This document shows, one piece after another, positions 9,489-20,600 of a stretch of DNA of 32,434 nucleotides (positions are counted from its first letter, which is position 1; each line of letters begins with the position of its first letter). The DNA comes from Butyriboletus loyo (Eukaryota; Basidiomycota; Agaricomycetes; Boletales; Boletaceae). Under the pieces are notes generated by a model, which saw nothing but the letters and a program-made list of their open reading frames with translations, searched no databases and had not been told where the DNA came from. The position numbers and the translations under genes are program-made. Where the stretch lies: the NCBI GenBank assembly GCA_038093515.1, contig JBBPSI010000262.1, positions 1 to 32,434 on the forward strand. Reading direction: 5' to 3'.

Positions 9489-10560
9489 CCTGCACTGCTT
9501 CTGTTTCTGAGGAAATAGAGTCCCCAGGTATTTGACAATCACACAGGCCAGAAACACCACTGCCTACCTCATGTGTCATTGAGAAATCCTGTGATACTTC
9601 CAGATGTGTGGGTGGTAGCACACTGGTCACAGTGTTGACTGGCAGGAACATACCTCCAAGGCTACCTACTACCCCTGTTGGATCATCCATACCAACTTCC
9701 AGTTTCACCCCATCCTATCCACCAAACAACCAATACCAATATTCCTTCCCTCTCAAGGACAACACTGATCCCAAGTGGGTTCTAGAAAGGGTACTGGATT
9801 CATCAATTCCAGTTCTGGTCAAGGAACTCTTCACTGTCACTCTGGAATTCCATAAACAGTTCTGTGATCTCACCACCACCAAGCACATATCAACCCCTAT
9901 GATATCCTCTTCTGTGAATACTGTCCAGGTGAACAAACTATCTGGTTATGATCCTGGTATGATAGAACAAGAGTATGGAGATCACATCCTCTAAAGTGAA
10001 AATGGTCTCATAGTTGCTCATCACACTCTTCCATTGTGATACCTTGAATCCAAGGTCATAGGATTGGAAAGAGTTCTTACTTGTGTCTTGGATTCTGGAT
10101 CTGAGACTGTTGCCATGCCTAAGTGGATCTGGGAGATGCTTGGACTTCCAGTTCACTCTGAGCATCTAATGTTGATGTTGTCTGCCAACACCAACATGAA
10201 TTCAACTCTAGGTATTCTAGAAAACCATCCACTGACCTTTGGACCTGGAAAATATCCCTTCAGGTTCAGGTCATTGCAAAGGCTAATGTTGACCTATTAC
10301 TCAGTCACCCCTTTCATTGTCTATTGAGCATGACTACTAATGATTCTTCTGGATGGAGCACAGGACATCACACTCCAAGATCTGAATAGCAGAAAGGAGT
10401 TTAGGCTCCCTACACATCTGTGGAGGGAGGGGTGTCTCTGCTGTTGCTGAGGAATTTCCTATTCTAATCATCAGAGTGTTGTGGAAATGGGTTTTTAGGT
10501 TTTGATGATCTGTCAAATGGATGGGGAGATTCTACAATCTATCCAGCATGTAAGGTATTC
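9489..10560 (+). pseudogene. Old gypsy relic: Gag end and aspartic protease
   Basis: This is the 5'-most recognisable part of a gypsy-type polyprotein common in mushroom genomes. Residues from YQYSFPLKDN through KWVLERVLDSSIPV and FHKQFCDLTTTK match the segment that precedes the protease in that family. The protease itself is at about 10064-10327 (CVLDSGSETVAMPKWIW, then DSGSE as active-site motif, then LGILENHPLTFG). It is followed by a degraded DLNSRKEF segment. At least three stops (TGA near 9536, TAA at 9994, TGA near 10040) and frame changes break it. No LTR of this element was found on the left; segment D adjoins it. Confidence 0.7.
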
Positions 10561-11955
10561 ATGGCAATATATCCATTCCTGAAGCCCTTGATTACATGTT
10601 CTCTATTCCATTCCTTTTCATCTTGTTCTGTGTTTTCCGCTTCAAATCCAGATATACCATCCAGTTCTGTTTCTCTCTTCAATGTTTCTCTCTTCAATTC
10701 TGAACATTCCATTCCTTCTCTGTGCAGTGGGAATTATACCCATTTCTCTTCTTCCTCTTCCATTGTAACTCCTGCCGCAATTTCTGCACTCCAATCAGTC
10801 TATTATCTAGATCCTATTTGTCATACCCTAGCCTACAAGCCAGTGACTAAGAAGGTTCACATAGTAGCAGCTCCTCTTAAGGAAGAGTTCTGTGTTATCT
10901 GTTGCTTACCAGACAAGCCATTGGCAGGGTTACCAACCATGCCTACTCACCCTCCAGACTTTATTCCAGGAACTCAATTCACCCAAGAGCACACCAATGC
11001 TCTTGACCTCAACCCAGCTAAATGGCTGTGGCAAGAAGAGTTGAAACTTGTCTGCTGGATAGTCCATGTGCACAAGACTGCTTTTGCTTGGATTCTGATG
11101 GAGCAAGGATGGGTAGATGAGCCGTATTTTATGCCTGTCAAGATTCTGACAGTGCCCCATACTCCATGGATACTCCACAATATTCTGATTCTGCCTGCGA
11201 TACACAATAAAGCTATTCAGATTATGAAGGATCAGATTGCATCAGAGGTATACAAGCCCTCTGCAGCTGCATACCAATCCTGGTGGTTTTGTGTTGTCAA
11301 ACAGGATGGGAAATCACTCCAACTAGTTCACAACCTCCAGCCCCTGAACACAGTTACTATCTGCAATGCTTCCACACCTCCATTCATAGAGTATCTTGTG
11401 GAATCCTTTGCAGGATACACAGTCTATGGGATGCTCAACTTGTTTGTGGGTTATGACCAGTGCCCCTTGCATGTGGAGTCATGGGATATGACTACCTTCA
11501 GGAGTCCTATGGGCCCACATCATCTCACTACTCTTCCCATGGGTCACACTAACACTGTCCAAATCTACCAAGCAGATATGTTCTTCATACTCCAGGATGA
11601 GATCCCACATTACACAATACCCTTCATGGATGATCTTCTGGTGAAGTCTGTCCTTACCTGCTATCAGGAAGTGGACAGAACCTACAAAACAATTCCGGAT
11701 TATCCAGGCATTTGCCTGTTTATCTGGGAACACCTGACCATTATTAACTGCATTTTGCAACAATTACAGAACATAGGCACTATGGTATCTGCCAAAAAGT
11801 TCATGCTTGCTGTCCCAGACATGATCATTGTTGGACACAAGTACACTCTGGAGGGTCACATTCCTTTGGATACAAAGGTCCAAAAGATCCATGACTGGCC
11901 AGAGTGTTCTACACATACCCAGGTTCACAGATTCCTAGGTACATGTGGCATATTG
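10561..11955 (+). pseudogene. Old gypsy relic: reverse transcriptase
   Basis: A long open stretch carrying the RT of the same relic. Visible are SAAAYQSWWFCVVKQDGKS, LQLVHNLQPLN, LNLFVGYDQ, LPMGHTNTVQIYQADM, the catalytic IPFMDDLLV (FMDD in place of the usual YIDD or YMDD), VSAKKFMLAVPDMIIVGH and the FLGTCGI entry to the RNase H region. It is cut there by solo LTR A2; reading resumes at 12437. The first 150 residues are Ser/Phe-rich and low in complexity, so that part of the ORF may not have been coding. It would have copied element RNA into DNA. The polyprotein order is PR-RT-RNase H-IN, as in Ty3/gypsy. Confidence 0.82.
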
Positions 11956-12431
11956 TGTTATAATACTATATTATTTCCATGCTTTCAAACTTTCCCTTTC
12001 ACTTTCAAAGGTCATGTGACCTAGTACATGTGATCATGGGACAGTATATGTGATCAGAGTCCAGACAGAGCCAATGATGTAATGGTCCAGAATAGCCCAT
12101 GACATCATCAATCTAGACTATGACATCATAACTCATGTATTTAATCTCTGTTTACTTCTCTTCTTTTTGATCGTTGTTAGCTTCTTAGTCTAACCATGTA
12201 TAGTAGTTTGTCACATGCACAGCTAGGTCTGTGCACTGTTCTGTACAATATATATAGGCTTGTGGTTCAGGCTAAGTTCCCTTAGCTTTAACCACTTGTC
12301 TTTTTGCTGAAAAGAGTTGAGGGACTAAGGTCATCTGCTATTACTCTTATCATCACCAGTTCTTGTGTAGAGCTGCAATGTTACAGAACCACTTGTGACT
12401 TTTGCTTGAGTTTACTTCTGCAATCATAACA
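11956..12431 (+). mobile_element. Solo LTR A2 (gypsy family A)
   Basis: A 476-bp LTR with TG..CA ends, starting TGTTATAATACTA and ending ATCATAACA. The target duplication TATTG at 11951-11955 and 12432-12436 is perfect. It interrupts the relic's RT just after FLGTCGI; the next residues HIF follow in frame when it is left out. More diverged than A1 (the E-box reads GTCATGTGAC), so probably older. Confidence 0.94.
12226..12256 (+). promoter_or_regulatory. LTR A2 core promoter module
   Basis: GGTCTGTGC is followed after 14 nt by TATATATA. The inverted repeat GCACAG/CTGTGC is kept at 12217-12234. Confidence 0.65.
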
Positions 12432-12436
12432 TATTG

Positions 12437-12899
12437 CATATCTTTATCTATAATCCCATGAAGCTTGCACATCCATTGGTCAATTATGATCCAGAAAGGG
12501 GTTCCCTTCACATGGGGAGAATCTCAGCAGGAATCAATGCAGCATCTCAAAGATGCCATAATTGAGTCCCCTGCACTCCGATATCTTAACTATGAGAGTG
12601 GACAAGATGTTTTCCTGGCTGTGAACATATCCATGATTGCAGTCAGGTTTATTCTGTCTCAAGAAGGCAAGAATGGAAAACACTATCTGAGTCAGTTTAG
12701 TTCCATCAGGATTACTGAGGTTGAGAGTCACTATTCACAAGCAAAGCTCAAGCTTTATGGATTGTTCTGTGCCTTGTGAGCAGTCCAGATATTCATTCTT
12801 GGAGTTGCTAACCATACAGTTGAGATGGACACCAAGTATGTTAATGGAATGATCAATAACCTGGATTTGCAGCCCAACACAACCATCAACTGATGAATC
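12437..12899 (+). pseudogene. Old gypsy relic: RNase H
   Basis: It continues the relic after solo LTR A2. The start (HIFIYNPMKLA) is in one frame and the main block (KGVPFTWGESQQESMQHLKDA, SPALRYLNYESGQDVFLAVN, LSQFSSIRITEVESHYSQAKLKLYGL) in the next, so a one-base slip lies near 12470-12495. The pattern is the RT-connected RNase H of gypsy elements. It ends in TGA stops at about 12777 and 12890 before the integrase. The residue order fits the family, but several catalytic acids cannot be placed with certainty. Confidence 0.75.
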
Positions 12900-14018
12900 A
12901 TGGAAATACTGCTTTTTCACTTCAAGCTCATCCATGTGCCTGCTGAAGAGCATACTGGCACAGATGGTCTGTCTCAGAGACCCCCCTTGGAGGATGATCT
13001 CCCCAAGGTGGATAACTTCAATGATTGGCTAGACAATTCCTATTCTTTTGTGATTGTGTTGCTAAATGACCATTATCCTCTTCTTCTAGCAAACTGTGAT
13101 CCATCAGATCCATATCACCTGGTATATTATTCCTGGATAGATCTGCATTGGATTCCTTTCATCAGCTTGGTTCTGCCCAGCACCTACCAAGCATTTTTGT
13201 CTCCTGTTGAGTTGGCTGACAAAATTACACAGGTCAATGACCAGATGATCCCTCACTCTCCTAAGGTGATCTCCCAAGATGCCCAGATTGACTTGATCCA
13301 TGATTTTTTAGAGACTTGTGAGCGTCCTGATGGTATCTCCAATAAGGAGTTTCCATTATTTTTGAATTCTGTTTTCTTCTTCTTTATTCTCAATGGTTCC
13401 ATGTGGCATCATCATGAACCCCATGTTGGTGGATTGTTTTACAAAGTTCATATTGATACCATGCTTATGCCTAGGGCTGGTGACTATCACTACATAGTCC
13501 AGGCAAGGTGTGGGTTATCCACATTTCTGGAGTGGAGGATGCTTTGCTCTCAGAATGCTTCCACTCTTGCTTCCTTTATCTTTGAAGACATCCTGTGTCA
13601 TTGGGGTGCAATTTCTGAGATTGTTACTGACAATGGACCAAGCTTTGTACAAGCCTTGGATGTTTTGGCAGTGCATTACCATGTCTGTCATATCCACATT
13701 TCTCTCTACAATTCCCAAGCCAATGGGATTGTCAAGTGGTGTCACAATGATGTCTGGAAAGACATTATTAAAACAATCCTGGAAGACAAGTCACACTGGC
13801 CATGCACAGTGCACTCTGTCTTTTGGGCAGAAAAGGTGACCATACAGCAGTCAACTGGTCTTTTGCCTTATTTTATGGCTCATGAAATCAAGCCAATATT
13901 TCTGTTCAATATATCTAAAGTGACATTTCTTGTTCTGCTTCCAGATGCTGATTCCTTCTCTACTTCTGAGCTTATAGCATTTCATGCTCAACAATTACAG
14001 AAATGCCAAGAGGATCTT
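12900..14018 (+). pseudogene. Old gypsy relic: integrase, internally deleted
   Basis: It starts with the RNase H/IN linker (HVPAEEHTGTDGLSQRP) and runs to LQKCQEDL, where LTR B1 cuts it. The integrase core shows VHIDTM, SEIVTDNGPSF and NSQANGIVKW. The first two hold the catalytic Asp residues. The third should carry Glu in NGIVE but has Lys, a CpG-type change. Between WHHHEPHVGG (about 13400-13430) and VHIDTM the family's HHCC zinc finger and the WWP stretch are missing, about 70 residues as I remember the family, so there is an in-frame internal deletion. This integrase cannot be active. The rest of the element beyond 14018 is not found in the window. Confidence 0.82.
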
Positions 14019-14445
14019 TGTTACGCTGGGCGCTAACAACTAGAACTCTGAGGCGGCACTCTGGAGTAGCCACAGGACTTGTGAAGCGTTTCTGAGCTGG
14101 GTCTCAGACTATGTCTTAGTGCGCACACTAAGAGTCTGGAGTAGAAACTAATTGCTAGCAGTGAACTGCGTAGAACTAGATAAAGTATATCTGGGTAAAG
14201 ACAGAGTTCTTATACTACTGGGGTCTGCACACAGACCATGCTCCCTAATTGGGTCGCGAGAGCAAAAACACAAATGAGGAAAGAATACCCTAGAAGCTTC
14301 TCGAGTATGAAAGAAATGGTGTCCGTGCACGAGAAGTGATGACTAATCCGAATAGTCGTACTGTTCGAAAGGCACTAGCAAAAGGCTAGGTGAATGTAGT
14401 AGTCCAAGTGGTAGAGGGGAGAAAAAGTATACCACTACCGTAACA
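14019..14445 (-). repeat. LTR B1, 3' LTR of chromodomain gypsy copy 1
   Basis: A 427-bp LTR, reading TGTTACGCTGGG ... GTAACA on the plus strand. Homologues lie at 21932-22356, 23498-24427 and, reversed, 27585-27998. It is the 3' LTR because a polypurine tract touches its right side. Its left flank ATCTT is not matched at any other family-B LTR edge. A TATA box (TATAAG) follows a one-mismatch copy of the shared upstream motif. Confidence 0.93.
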
Positions 14446-14460
14446 TTACCCCCTTCCCAT
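14446..14460 (-). promoter_or_regulatory. Polypurine tract of family B copy 1
   Basis: The minus strand reads GGGAAGGGGGTAA up to the LTR. The same tract precedes LTR B4 on the plus strand at 27572-27584, which confirms the LTR edge. Confidence 0.8.
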
Positions 14461-15089
14461 GGTGGAGACTCCGACTCCACTACTTGCAAAGTCCCCTCAC
14501 TGAGATGCCCCCTCATTGACATCATCATTGTAAGCATTGTCAGCACTGATATCTCCCCAAACGTCCTCGCTAAAGGTGCAATTGGCGACAATGTGGCCAA
14601 CGGCACCGCATAGGCTGCAGACATGCCTTGGGCAAAACTCCTGTATATGACCAGGGGCGATCTGGTGGCAGAATGGGCAGGTGTAGTTCGGACAGTCCCT
14701 GCGGAAGTGGCCGATGGTACCGCACTCAAAGCAGAGTTGCGGGCGGACGAGGCAAGGTCGAGCAGGGCCTGGGCTGGGATCAGGGGATCTGTCATCCAAG
14801 ATGATAGGGGAACTATGAGTGCCCTGGTTGGCGAGGTAGGGAGGTGGGGGCCCATACGAAGAGTTGTTAGAACTGCCAGCTGCAGTGAGGGGGGAGGAGA
14901 CCTGAGGGATGAGTTGGATAGCAGGGGTTCCGTGCCGAGTAGACGGTTGGGGGGTGACGGAGCATACAGCTTGGTTGGCGATCCTTCTTCCAGCGGCGGT
15001 GAGGGTGACTGATCCCAGGATAGATCCAGCCTGGAGAAGTGCCTGGTGAGGTTGGCAACGCACTGTACGAGGCGGTAGGGGGAAGAGTT

Positions 15090-15536
15090 TTGGAATTTGT
15101 AAAGTCCGAGCAGGCACACTGAGGGCAACGAAGGATGCAAGGGTAAACCTATCAGTGGAAAGACTCACTGATAATATGAGAGTGAGAGTATCGCAAACAG
15201 AGTATAAGGAGCAAGGCTCAACTTAGAGATATTGCAGTAGTGATGATAGAACTGAAAGATCTAAAGAAAAGCGACAAGCCATAAGGGCTGTCTTATATAC
15301 AGTACATGAGTGTTTGTACTTATGTTCTGTATAGTACCTTTATAAGGTATAGTATGAAATACATGACGATATGATAGAGATAAGAGATAAGACTAAGCAT
15401 ATCGTCCAATAGCATAATAAGAGCTATTTGTAATGTGATAAGCGTGACTAGGTCTAGACAATGATGTCATATAGACCAGTCTAGAAACGTAGTGGCTGTA
15501 AGTGAAATACAGAAATAGAACACTACCATTTCAACA
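15090..15536 (-). mobile_element. LTR-like insertion F, probable solo LTR
   Basis: On the minus strand it starts TGTTGAAATGG and ends near ATTCCAA. Flanking 5-mers agree at four of five bases (CACTC and AACTC). It sits exactly where the third ORF is continuous in the other copy, so it is an insertion. It has a TATA box (GTATATAAGAC) but lacks the GGTCTGTGC motif seen in other LTRs. Edges are good to about 3 bases. Confidence 0.7.
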
Positions 15537-15820
15537 GAGTGTTGACGAGCAACCTGGGGCTCGTCGATGTCGGTCCGAAAGGACTCCAAGGACTCCCCAG
15601 TGGTCTCATGCGACGAGTCCGCTACCAGTGTGGTTGCAGGTGACTCTCGAGTGGATGGTGCTGGAACAGGTACAGGCGGAGGAGATCCTGCCGGGGAAGG
15701 ATGAGGCACTGGATTGGGGCTGCAAGTCATGGGATGGAGGTAGCTGATGCAATCGGCTGAGTGGAGGTAGAACTCTCGCTCCCTAGGAGCAAGAGCCATC
15801 AGGATGGGACAGAGGACTGG

Positions 15821-16641
15821 TGTTACGCTGGAGTGCGAAACAACTAGCAGCGAGCACTTGAATAGGGGCTCGAGCCTAATCAGGAAAGTGGCCGACTTCA
15901 CATAGACAATGCTATCGGGCTTCTGCTGAGCAAGTGTCTTCGAGATGTCGAGTGGTGGTGACCAGTCGAGATCGAGTAGAGACTTATCAGCTCAATCGGC
16001 AGATGGGGTATAAGCTAGATTGCTAGGCACTTGGTAGATGCGTAGAATTAGCTAGGGAAGCCGTACTATGCTAAGTACACTGGTATATATACTAAATAGA
16101 TATGGTGCACAGACCAAGCTGTGCGTGGCAGCGAAGGCAAAGGGTTATGAGTCTGCTCGAGTCATAATGGCGAATGGAGAGGTGGCAAAGTGCTGGTAAC
16201 GAGGGAGCGAAGCTCCGAATAAGATGGTGACATCATCAGCGAATAAGAAGTGCTGAACGTGAAGTGACGATGTCCATGAGGCTGGCCCCACAGGGCAAAG
16301 GGGACGCGAATAGCAGAGCCCTTGGATACGGGTCTCGATGCAAAGGTACAGACGCATTGTAATCTAATCACATGCTAGTCACGTGATGAACCAAATGTCA
16401 TTGGATAAAGAAAGAGAGGACGCGACAGCTCAGCTGTGGGTCTGGCCCAACGGGGCGACAAGACAGGGGCTATCTCAGTGTAGCAACACTGAGATTTGTG
16501 GAATGACTGGGGAAGTGGATGGTGTCCACTAGGCAACTGGGGAGCGGGCGATGAGCGGCATCGCAAGATGGCGGGGGTGGCGGGTACGCGAGAGCATGGG
16601 AAAACGAGTGGCGGGGTACACTTAGGGGTAAAACTGTAACA
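15821..16641 (-). mobile_element. Solo LTR C1
   Basis: An 821-bp LTR, plus-strand reading TGTTACGCTGG ... CTGTAACA. Homologues are C2 and C3. The target duplication ACTGG at 15816-15820 and 16642-16646 is perfect. It interrupts the family-B third ORF near codon 124, in the same orientation as that ORF. Confidence 0.95.
16084..16115 (-). promoter_or_regulatory. LTR C1 core promoter module
   Basis: On the minus strand GGTCTGTGC is followed after 15 nt by TATATATA. The inverted repeat GCACAG..CTGTGC spans 16107-16124. Confidence 0.65.
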
Positions 16642-17023
16642 ACTGGAGCCAGAATACCTGGCAGTAGTTGATCAACTATGTAGCTGAAGCCTTCGGTGTG
16701 GAGAATGTCCAGGGTGATCCTTGAGCCTCCATCAAGGAGGACTCGAGGGCGGCGGCATAGACGGATGGTTGGTTGTCAGGGCAGAGGCAGGTGTGGACAG
16801 TGCGGGTGAGGGCATAAGAACAATAGAGGAAGGCGAGCGTATGGAGGACATAGTCCCCAGTGAAGTCCATGTGCTGCTCGAGCGCATATGTGGCAATGGG
16901 ATTTTCTAAAACGGCAGCATAGAGTACACAGCAGGAGGACACTGGAAGGCGGGATGAGCGGATGAGAGGCTGAGGCAGGAGCGGGGCGTTGTTTTCTGCA
17001 GGGGGAATGGCCATCTTTGTTGT

Positions 17024-19182
17024 TTACTGGGAAGATGGGGAGGGAAAATCCTTGGGGTGGCACAGTTTATAAGCCTTGAGCAAGGCCTGCACATGGACCA
17101 GGTTCCTGTTTGGTTCCCAGGTGTTCTCCACTGCGGAGTATCCTTTCCAGGACACAAGGAATTGGTGGCGTCCCTTTAATCCTCGATGCGATAAGATCCT
17201 ATCGATTTCGTATTCCTTATCTCCATCTATTTCTTCCGGGGGAGGATTGGTAAAGTTCGGGCCATGTTCTGCTGTTTCACAATAAGGAGTTAGTAGTGAC
17301 GTGTGGAAGACGTCATGGATCTTCCAGGTCGGTGGCAATCAGAGCCTGTATGCCACAGGGGAGATGACTTGGGCAATCTCGAATGGTCCTTCCCGTTTGG
17401 GTGCAAGCTTTTTCAATGGGTACCTGAGTCGGAGGTTGTGTCCTTCCAGCCAAACATTATCCCCAGTCTTTCACGGGCGGAACTTGGATGAGATCTGTTC
17501 CTTCATCAGTCAGCATGCCTTCTCGTGGGCTTCTAAAGCCTCCATTTGGGCTCCTGTCAATTCCAAGAGTCTGGATTCGAGGGCGGGGAGGAACATCTTG
17601 CCAATTGGAGGATAGGACCTCAGTTCATAGCCGACCATCAGGGAGAATGGAGTCACGTTTGTCAAGGAGTGGGTCATCGAGTTGTGGGAAAACTCGGCCA
17701 TGGGAAGGAGTTCGGCCCATCATTCGGGGTGGCTGTCACAGAAGATTCTTAGATACGTCTCTAGCTCCTGGTTGACCCGTTCGGTTTCTCCATCAGTCTG
17801 TGGGTGGTAAGCGGAGGAAAGGGTGAGATCGTAATCAAGGAGCCTTGCAAGTTCTCTTGCGAAGGCAGAGGCGAATTGAGGACCTCGATCGGAGATGCAG
17901 TGGGAGTGGAGGCCGAATTGGAGGAAGACAGTTTTGAAAAACAACTTGGCAATTCCTGCCGCGTCGATGTCTTTGTTGCAAGGGGAATAAATTACCCCCT
18001 TCGTAAGCCCATGGTCTACCATGACCATGATGGAATCATATCCTAAAGAGGGAGGGAGACCAGTGATGAGGTTGACAGAGACCTGTTCGAAAGGGTGAGA
18101 GGCCACACTGGCCAGAGGAGTAAAAGGAGGGACAGTGGGATGGGTATTGACCTTATGTGCCTGGCAAACGGCACATCCAGAGACAAAACGTCGCACGAGA
18201 TTGGCCATGCCAGGCCACCAATAATCACGTTGCATCAGGTTCTGGGTGCGGAATATTCCACCATGACCCCCAGTGGGGCTTTTGTGCAGGGAACGGATGA
18301 GGTCGACCTGGGCGGCTTCCAGGATGTAGTGTTTCTTCCAGAAGTACAGTTCGTTGCCATCAAAATCCCAATCACTGGCATTTATCTTTGGAAAGAGAGG
18401 TGAATCCTCGTATAATGCCTGCATGCACCACTTGATCATGGGGTCCATGGGGGAGGAAGCGGCAATTTTCTCCATGAGGGCCAAGTCTATTTTTCTGGTG
18501 AACAGGTTTTTGGGAAGAAGAGTGACTTCCTGGTTATCAGCAGAGGTATCAATGTTATCATGCTGGGACAGGGCGTCTGCAGGGCCCATCTGAGTGCCGG
18601 GAATGTGGTGGAAGTGCAGGTCAAAATCCTGCAGGAACATTAGCCAGCGCGCTTGCCAGTGGGACAACTTGTTCGGTTGGCGGAAGTAGGTGAGATTCTT
18701 GTGGTCAGTCAGAATCTCTACCTGGTGGCCGGTGCCCTGCAGGTAATGCCGCCATTTCTCCAATGCATGAATAACCACAAGTAACTCGTGATCGTAGATA
18801 TCATAATTGCGCTCTGCCGGTGAGAGCGTCTTTGACAGGTATGCGCAGGGGTGGAGGTCACCATTGACATCCTTTTGCATGAGTACTGCTCCAGTGGCAG
18901 TGAGGGAGGTGTCCGTCATGACAGCAAACGGCTTCGTGACGTCAGGCATGGAGAGAACGGGCTGGCGGAGGAAGGACTGTTTGATTGCCTGGAATGCCTG
19001 CTCACAGGCAGGAGTCCAAGCCCAGGGGATATTCTTCTTGGTGAGATAATGGAGGGGTTTTGTGATGTGGGAGAAATCCTGAATGAACCTGCAATAGAAG
19101 TTGCAGAACCCTATGAAAGATCTGACTGCTTTTACAGAGGTAGGGGGGTTCCACTCGTGAATGGCTTTTAACTTAGTGGGGG
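17024..19182 (-). pseudogene. Family B pol, RNase H, integrase and chromodomain
   Basis: One reading frame carries RNase H (FAVMTDTS, YDHELL, LTDHKNL, ADALSQ), the integrase HHCC finger (HKSPTGGH ... CAVC), the integrase core and, at 17230-17070, a chromodomain (YEIDRILSHRGLKGRHQFLV, SWKGYSAVENTWEP). Chromodomains of such elements bind modified histone tails and guide insertion. The expected first catalytic Asp in DLITGLP is Asn (VNLITGLP), a CpG-type change; the second Asp (ISDRGPQF) and Glu (TDGETERVN) are kept. Four in-frame stops at 17339, 17471, 17510 and 17720 are all TGA. The frame differs from that of the RT because of a run of five C where four are expected (17 bases of DPT-KLKAI context, run at 19178-19182). 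The stop is followed by the third ORF. Confidence 0.93.
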
Positions 19183-20600
19183 TCCATCTTGACCTGTCCT
19201 TCCTGGACCATCATCCCAAGGTATTTGACTTCCTCGGCATCAAATGAGCATTTTTCTAACTTGAGGAAAAGTTTGTGTTCTCGTAACCTCTCCAAGACCC
19301 GGATGATGCACGCTTCATGCTCCCAAGTGGTGGCGGAATGAATCAGGAGATCATCCATGTAGATGATCAGCCATCCTTCAGCCATGAGATCTCCAAAGAT
19401 GTGATCCATCAATGCTTGGAATGTAGCGGGGGAATTGCATAGCCCGAAGAACATCACTGTTGGTTCAAATAATCCCTGGGGGGTGATGAAGGCTGCCTTC
19501 CAGCGGTTGTTTGGCTTAATGAGGACATTGTTATATTCCCAGCGGATATCCATTTTGGTGAAGATTTTTGACCCTTTGAGATGGTCAACGAGGTCAGAGA
19601 TGAGAGGGAGGGGGTAAGTGTTCTTGACCGTATGGGAGTTCAAGTACTGGTAGTCCTGGCAAGGGCACAGCGAACCATCCTTCTTTGAAACGAAGAAGAA
19701 GGGTGCTGCTTGAGGTGACTTTGAGGGGGTGATCTTCCTGGACTTGAGGTGTTCTTCAACAAATGCTTTACATGCCTCCGACTCCTTCGGGTTCAGAGGG
19801 TAGACCTTGGCGACTTTCAGAATGAAGTCTTTGTCGAGGTCAATGGCGTGGTCGAATGACCTTGATGGGGGTAGTTCCTCGGTGTTCTTCTTGTCAAAAA
19901 CGTCCACGAAGGACTTGAATGGGGTTGGGAGAACTGCTTTCTCTTTGATGGCTTGGGCGGCGATCTCGGTGGCGATGGTTGCTTTTCGGAGAGGGTAAGC
20001 TTCCCTTGCTGAAGCGTCTACTCGCTTCTTCCAGAGCTTGGCGATCTTGGAGTCTGGGTCCAAGTCCAGGTACCGTACAAGGTAACGCTGCGCGATTGCC
20101 CGAGGGGAGTTATGTCGGGGCTTCTTTATTTGATCTGGGAGATTGATGTGGCCAGTGGCCCAATCTATTACTGGGTTTGCTTCTCTTAACCATGGTAAGC
20201 CCAGGATCATGTTTTCTTTTCCTATGTTGAGGACTAGGAAACTCCATTCCTCCTTGGTTTCTCCAATCCTAATGGAGATGGTGACCTTGTGTCGTATGAC
20301 TCCTCCTTGATTGTTGGACCTGTCCACATTCTGCGCACAGAGTGGCTTGGGGAGGTGTTCCATTGGTAGCCTCTTTCGCTTCACTAGATCTCAGTCTATG
20401 AAGCATCCGCTTGCGCCGCTGTCCACCAGGGCAAATGTGTCGACAATTTGTCCTCCTTCATGTGCGAAAAGTGATACTGGAACTCGAATGGATTGCACAT
20501 GGGGGTTTGATAATACTACAGGGGCGAGAGTATGGAGAGGAGAAGACGTCGAAACTTCCCTCTCTTCTAAAAATCCTTTGGCCACTCTTCGGCCACCTTG
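19183..20600 (-). pseudogene. Family B pol, protease and reverse transcriptase
   Basis: The aspartic protease motif ALVDSGASGCFID ends at a TGA (20391-20393); the same frame then continues with LVKRKRLPMEHL, the second half of the protease (MILGLPWLREANPVIDW) and the RT. RT motifs are AAPFFFVSKKDGSL, DYQYLNSHTVKNTYPLP, FTKMDIRWEYNN, FGLCNSPATFQALMDHIF and the catalytic IIYMDDLLIHS, so the active-site Asp residues are intact. Several positions differ from the usual family sequence as I recall it in CpG-type ways: Cys for Arg in LCPCQD and Gln for Arg in DYQYLN. The frame is lost at a C run (19178-19182). Upstream, a slip near 20600 separates it from gag. In a live element this part matures Gag-Pol and makes cDNA. 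Confidence 0.92.

Larger units (their letters stand above)
14497..17014 (-). pseudogene. Family B third ORF, copy 1 (zinc-knuckle protein after pol)
   Basis: I do not recognise this protein. It starts at an ATG about 10 bases after the pol stop and ends about 50 bases before the 3' LTR, so it occupies the env position. Pieces are 17014-16642, 15815-15537 and 15084-14497, separated by solo LTR C1 and LTR-like F. The N-terminal part is a conserved globular-looking block (YAAVLENPIATYALEQ, MDFTGDYVLHTLAFLY). The middle is Pro/Ser-rich. The C-terminus has three zinc knuckles in tandem: CFECGTIGHFRRDC, CPFCHQIAPGHIQEFC (longer spacing) and CSLCGAVGHIVANC. The pieces sum to 1240 nt, against 1239 in copy 3. 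A one-base slip lies near 16720. A nucleic-acid-binding, Gag-like or nucleocapsid-like role is only an inference from the knuckles. Confidence 0.78.

Noticed and set aside
9035..9493. CCTGC at 9035-9039 and 9489-9493 as target duplication of segment D
   Set aside because: It would make the LTR end in AGGTAG-type sequence rather than TG..CA, and no homologue confirms that edge. Chance match.
9340..9708. A 122-codon minus-strand ORF
   Set aside because: It overlaps segment D and the relic Gag region on the opposite strand and shows no domain or conserved motif.
14600..15168. The frame open from 15168 as the true start of the zinc-knuckle protein
   Set aside because: The part above about 15084 is inside insertion F; the other copy shows that the protein begins far upstream, just after pol.
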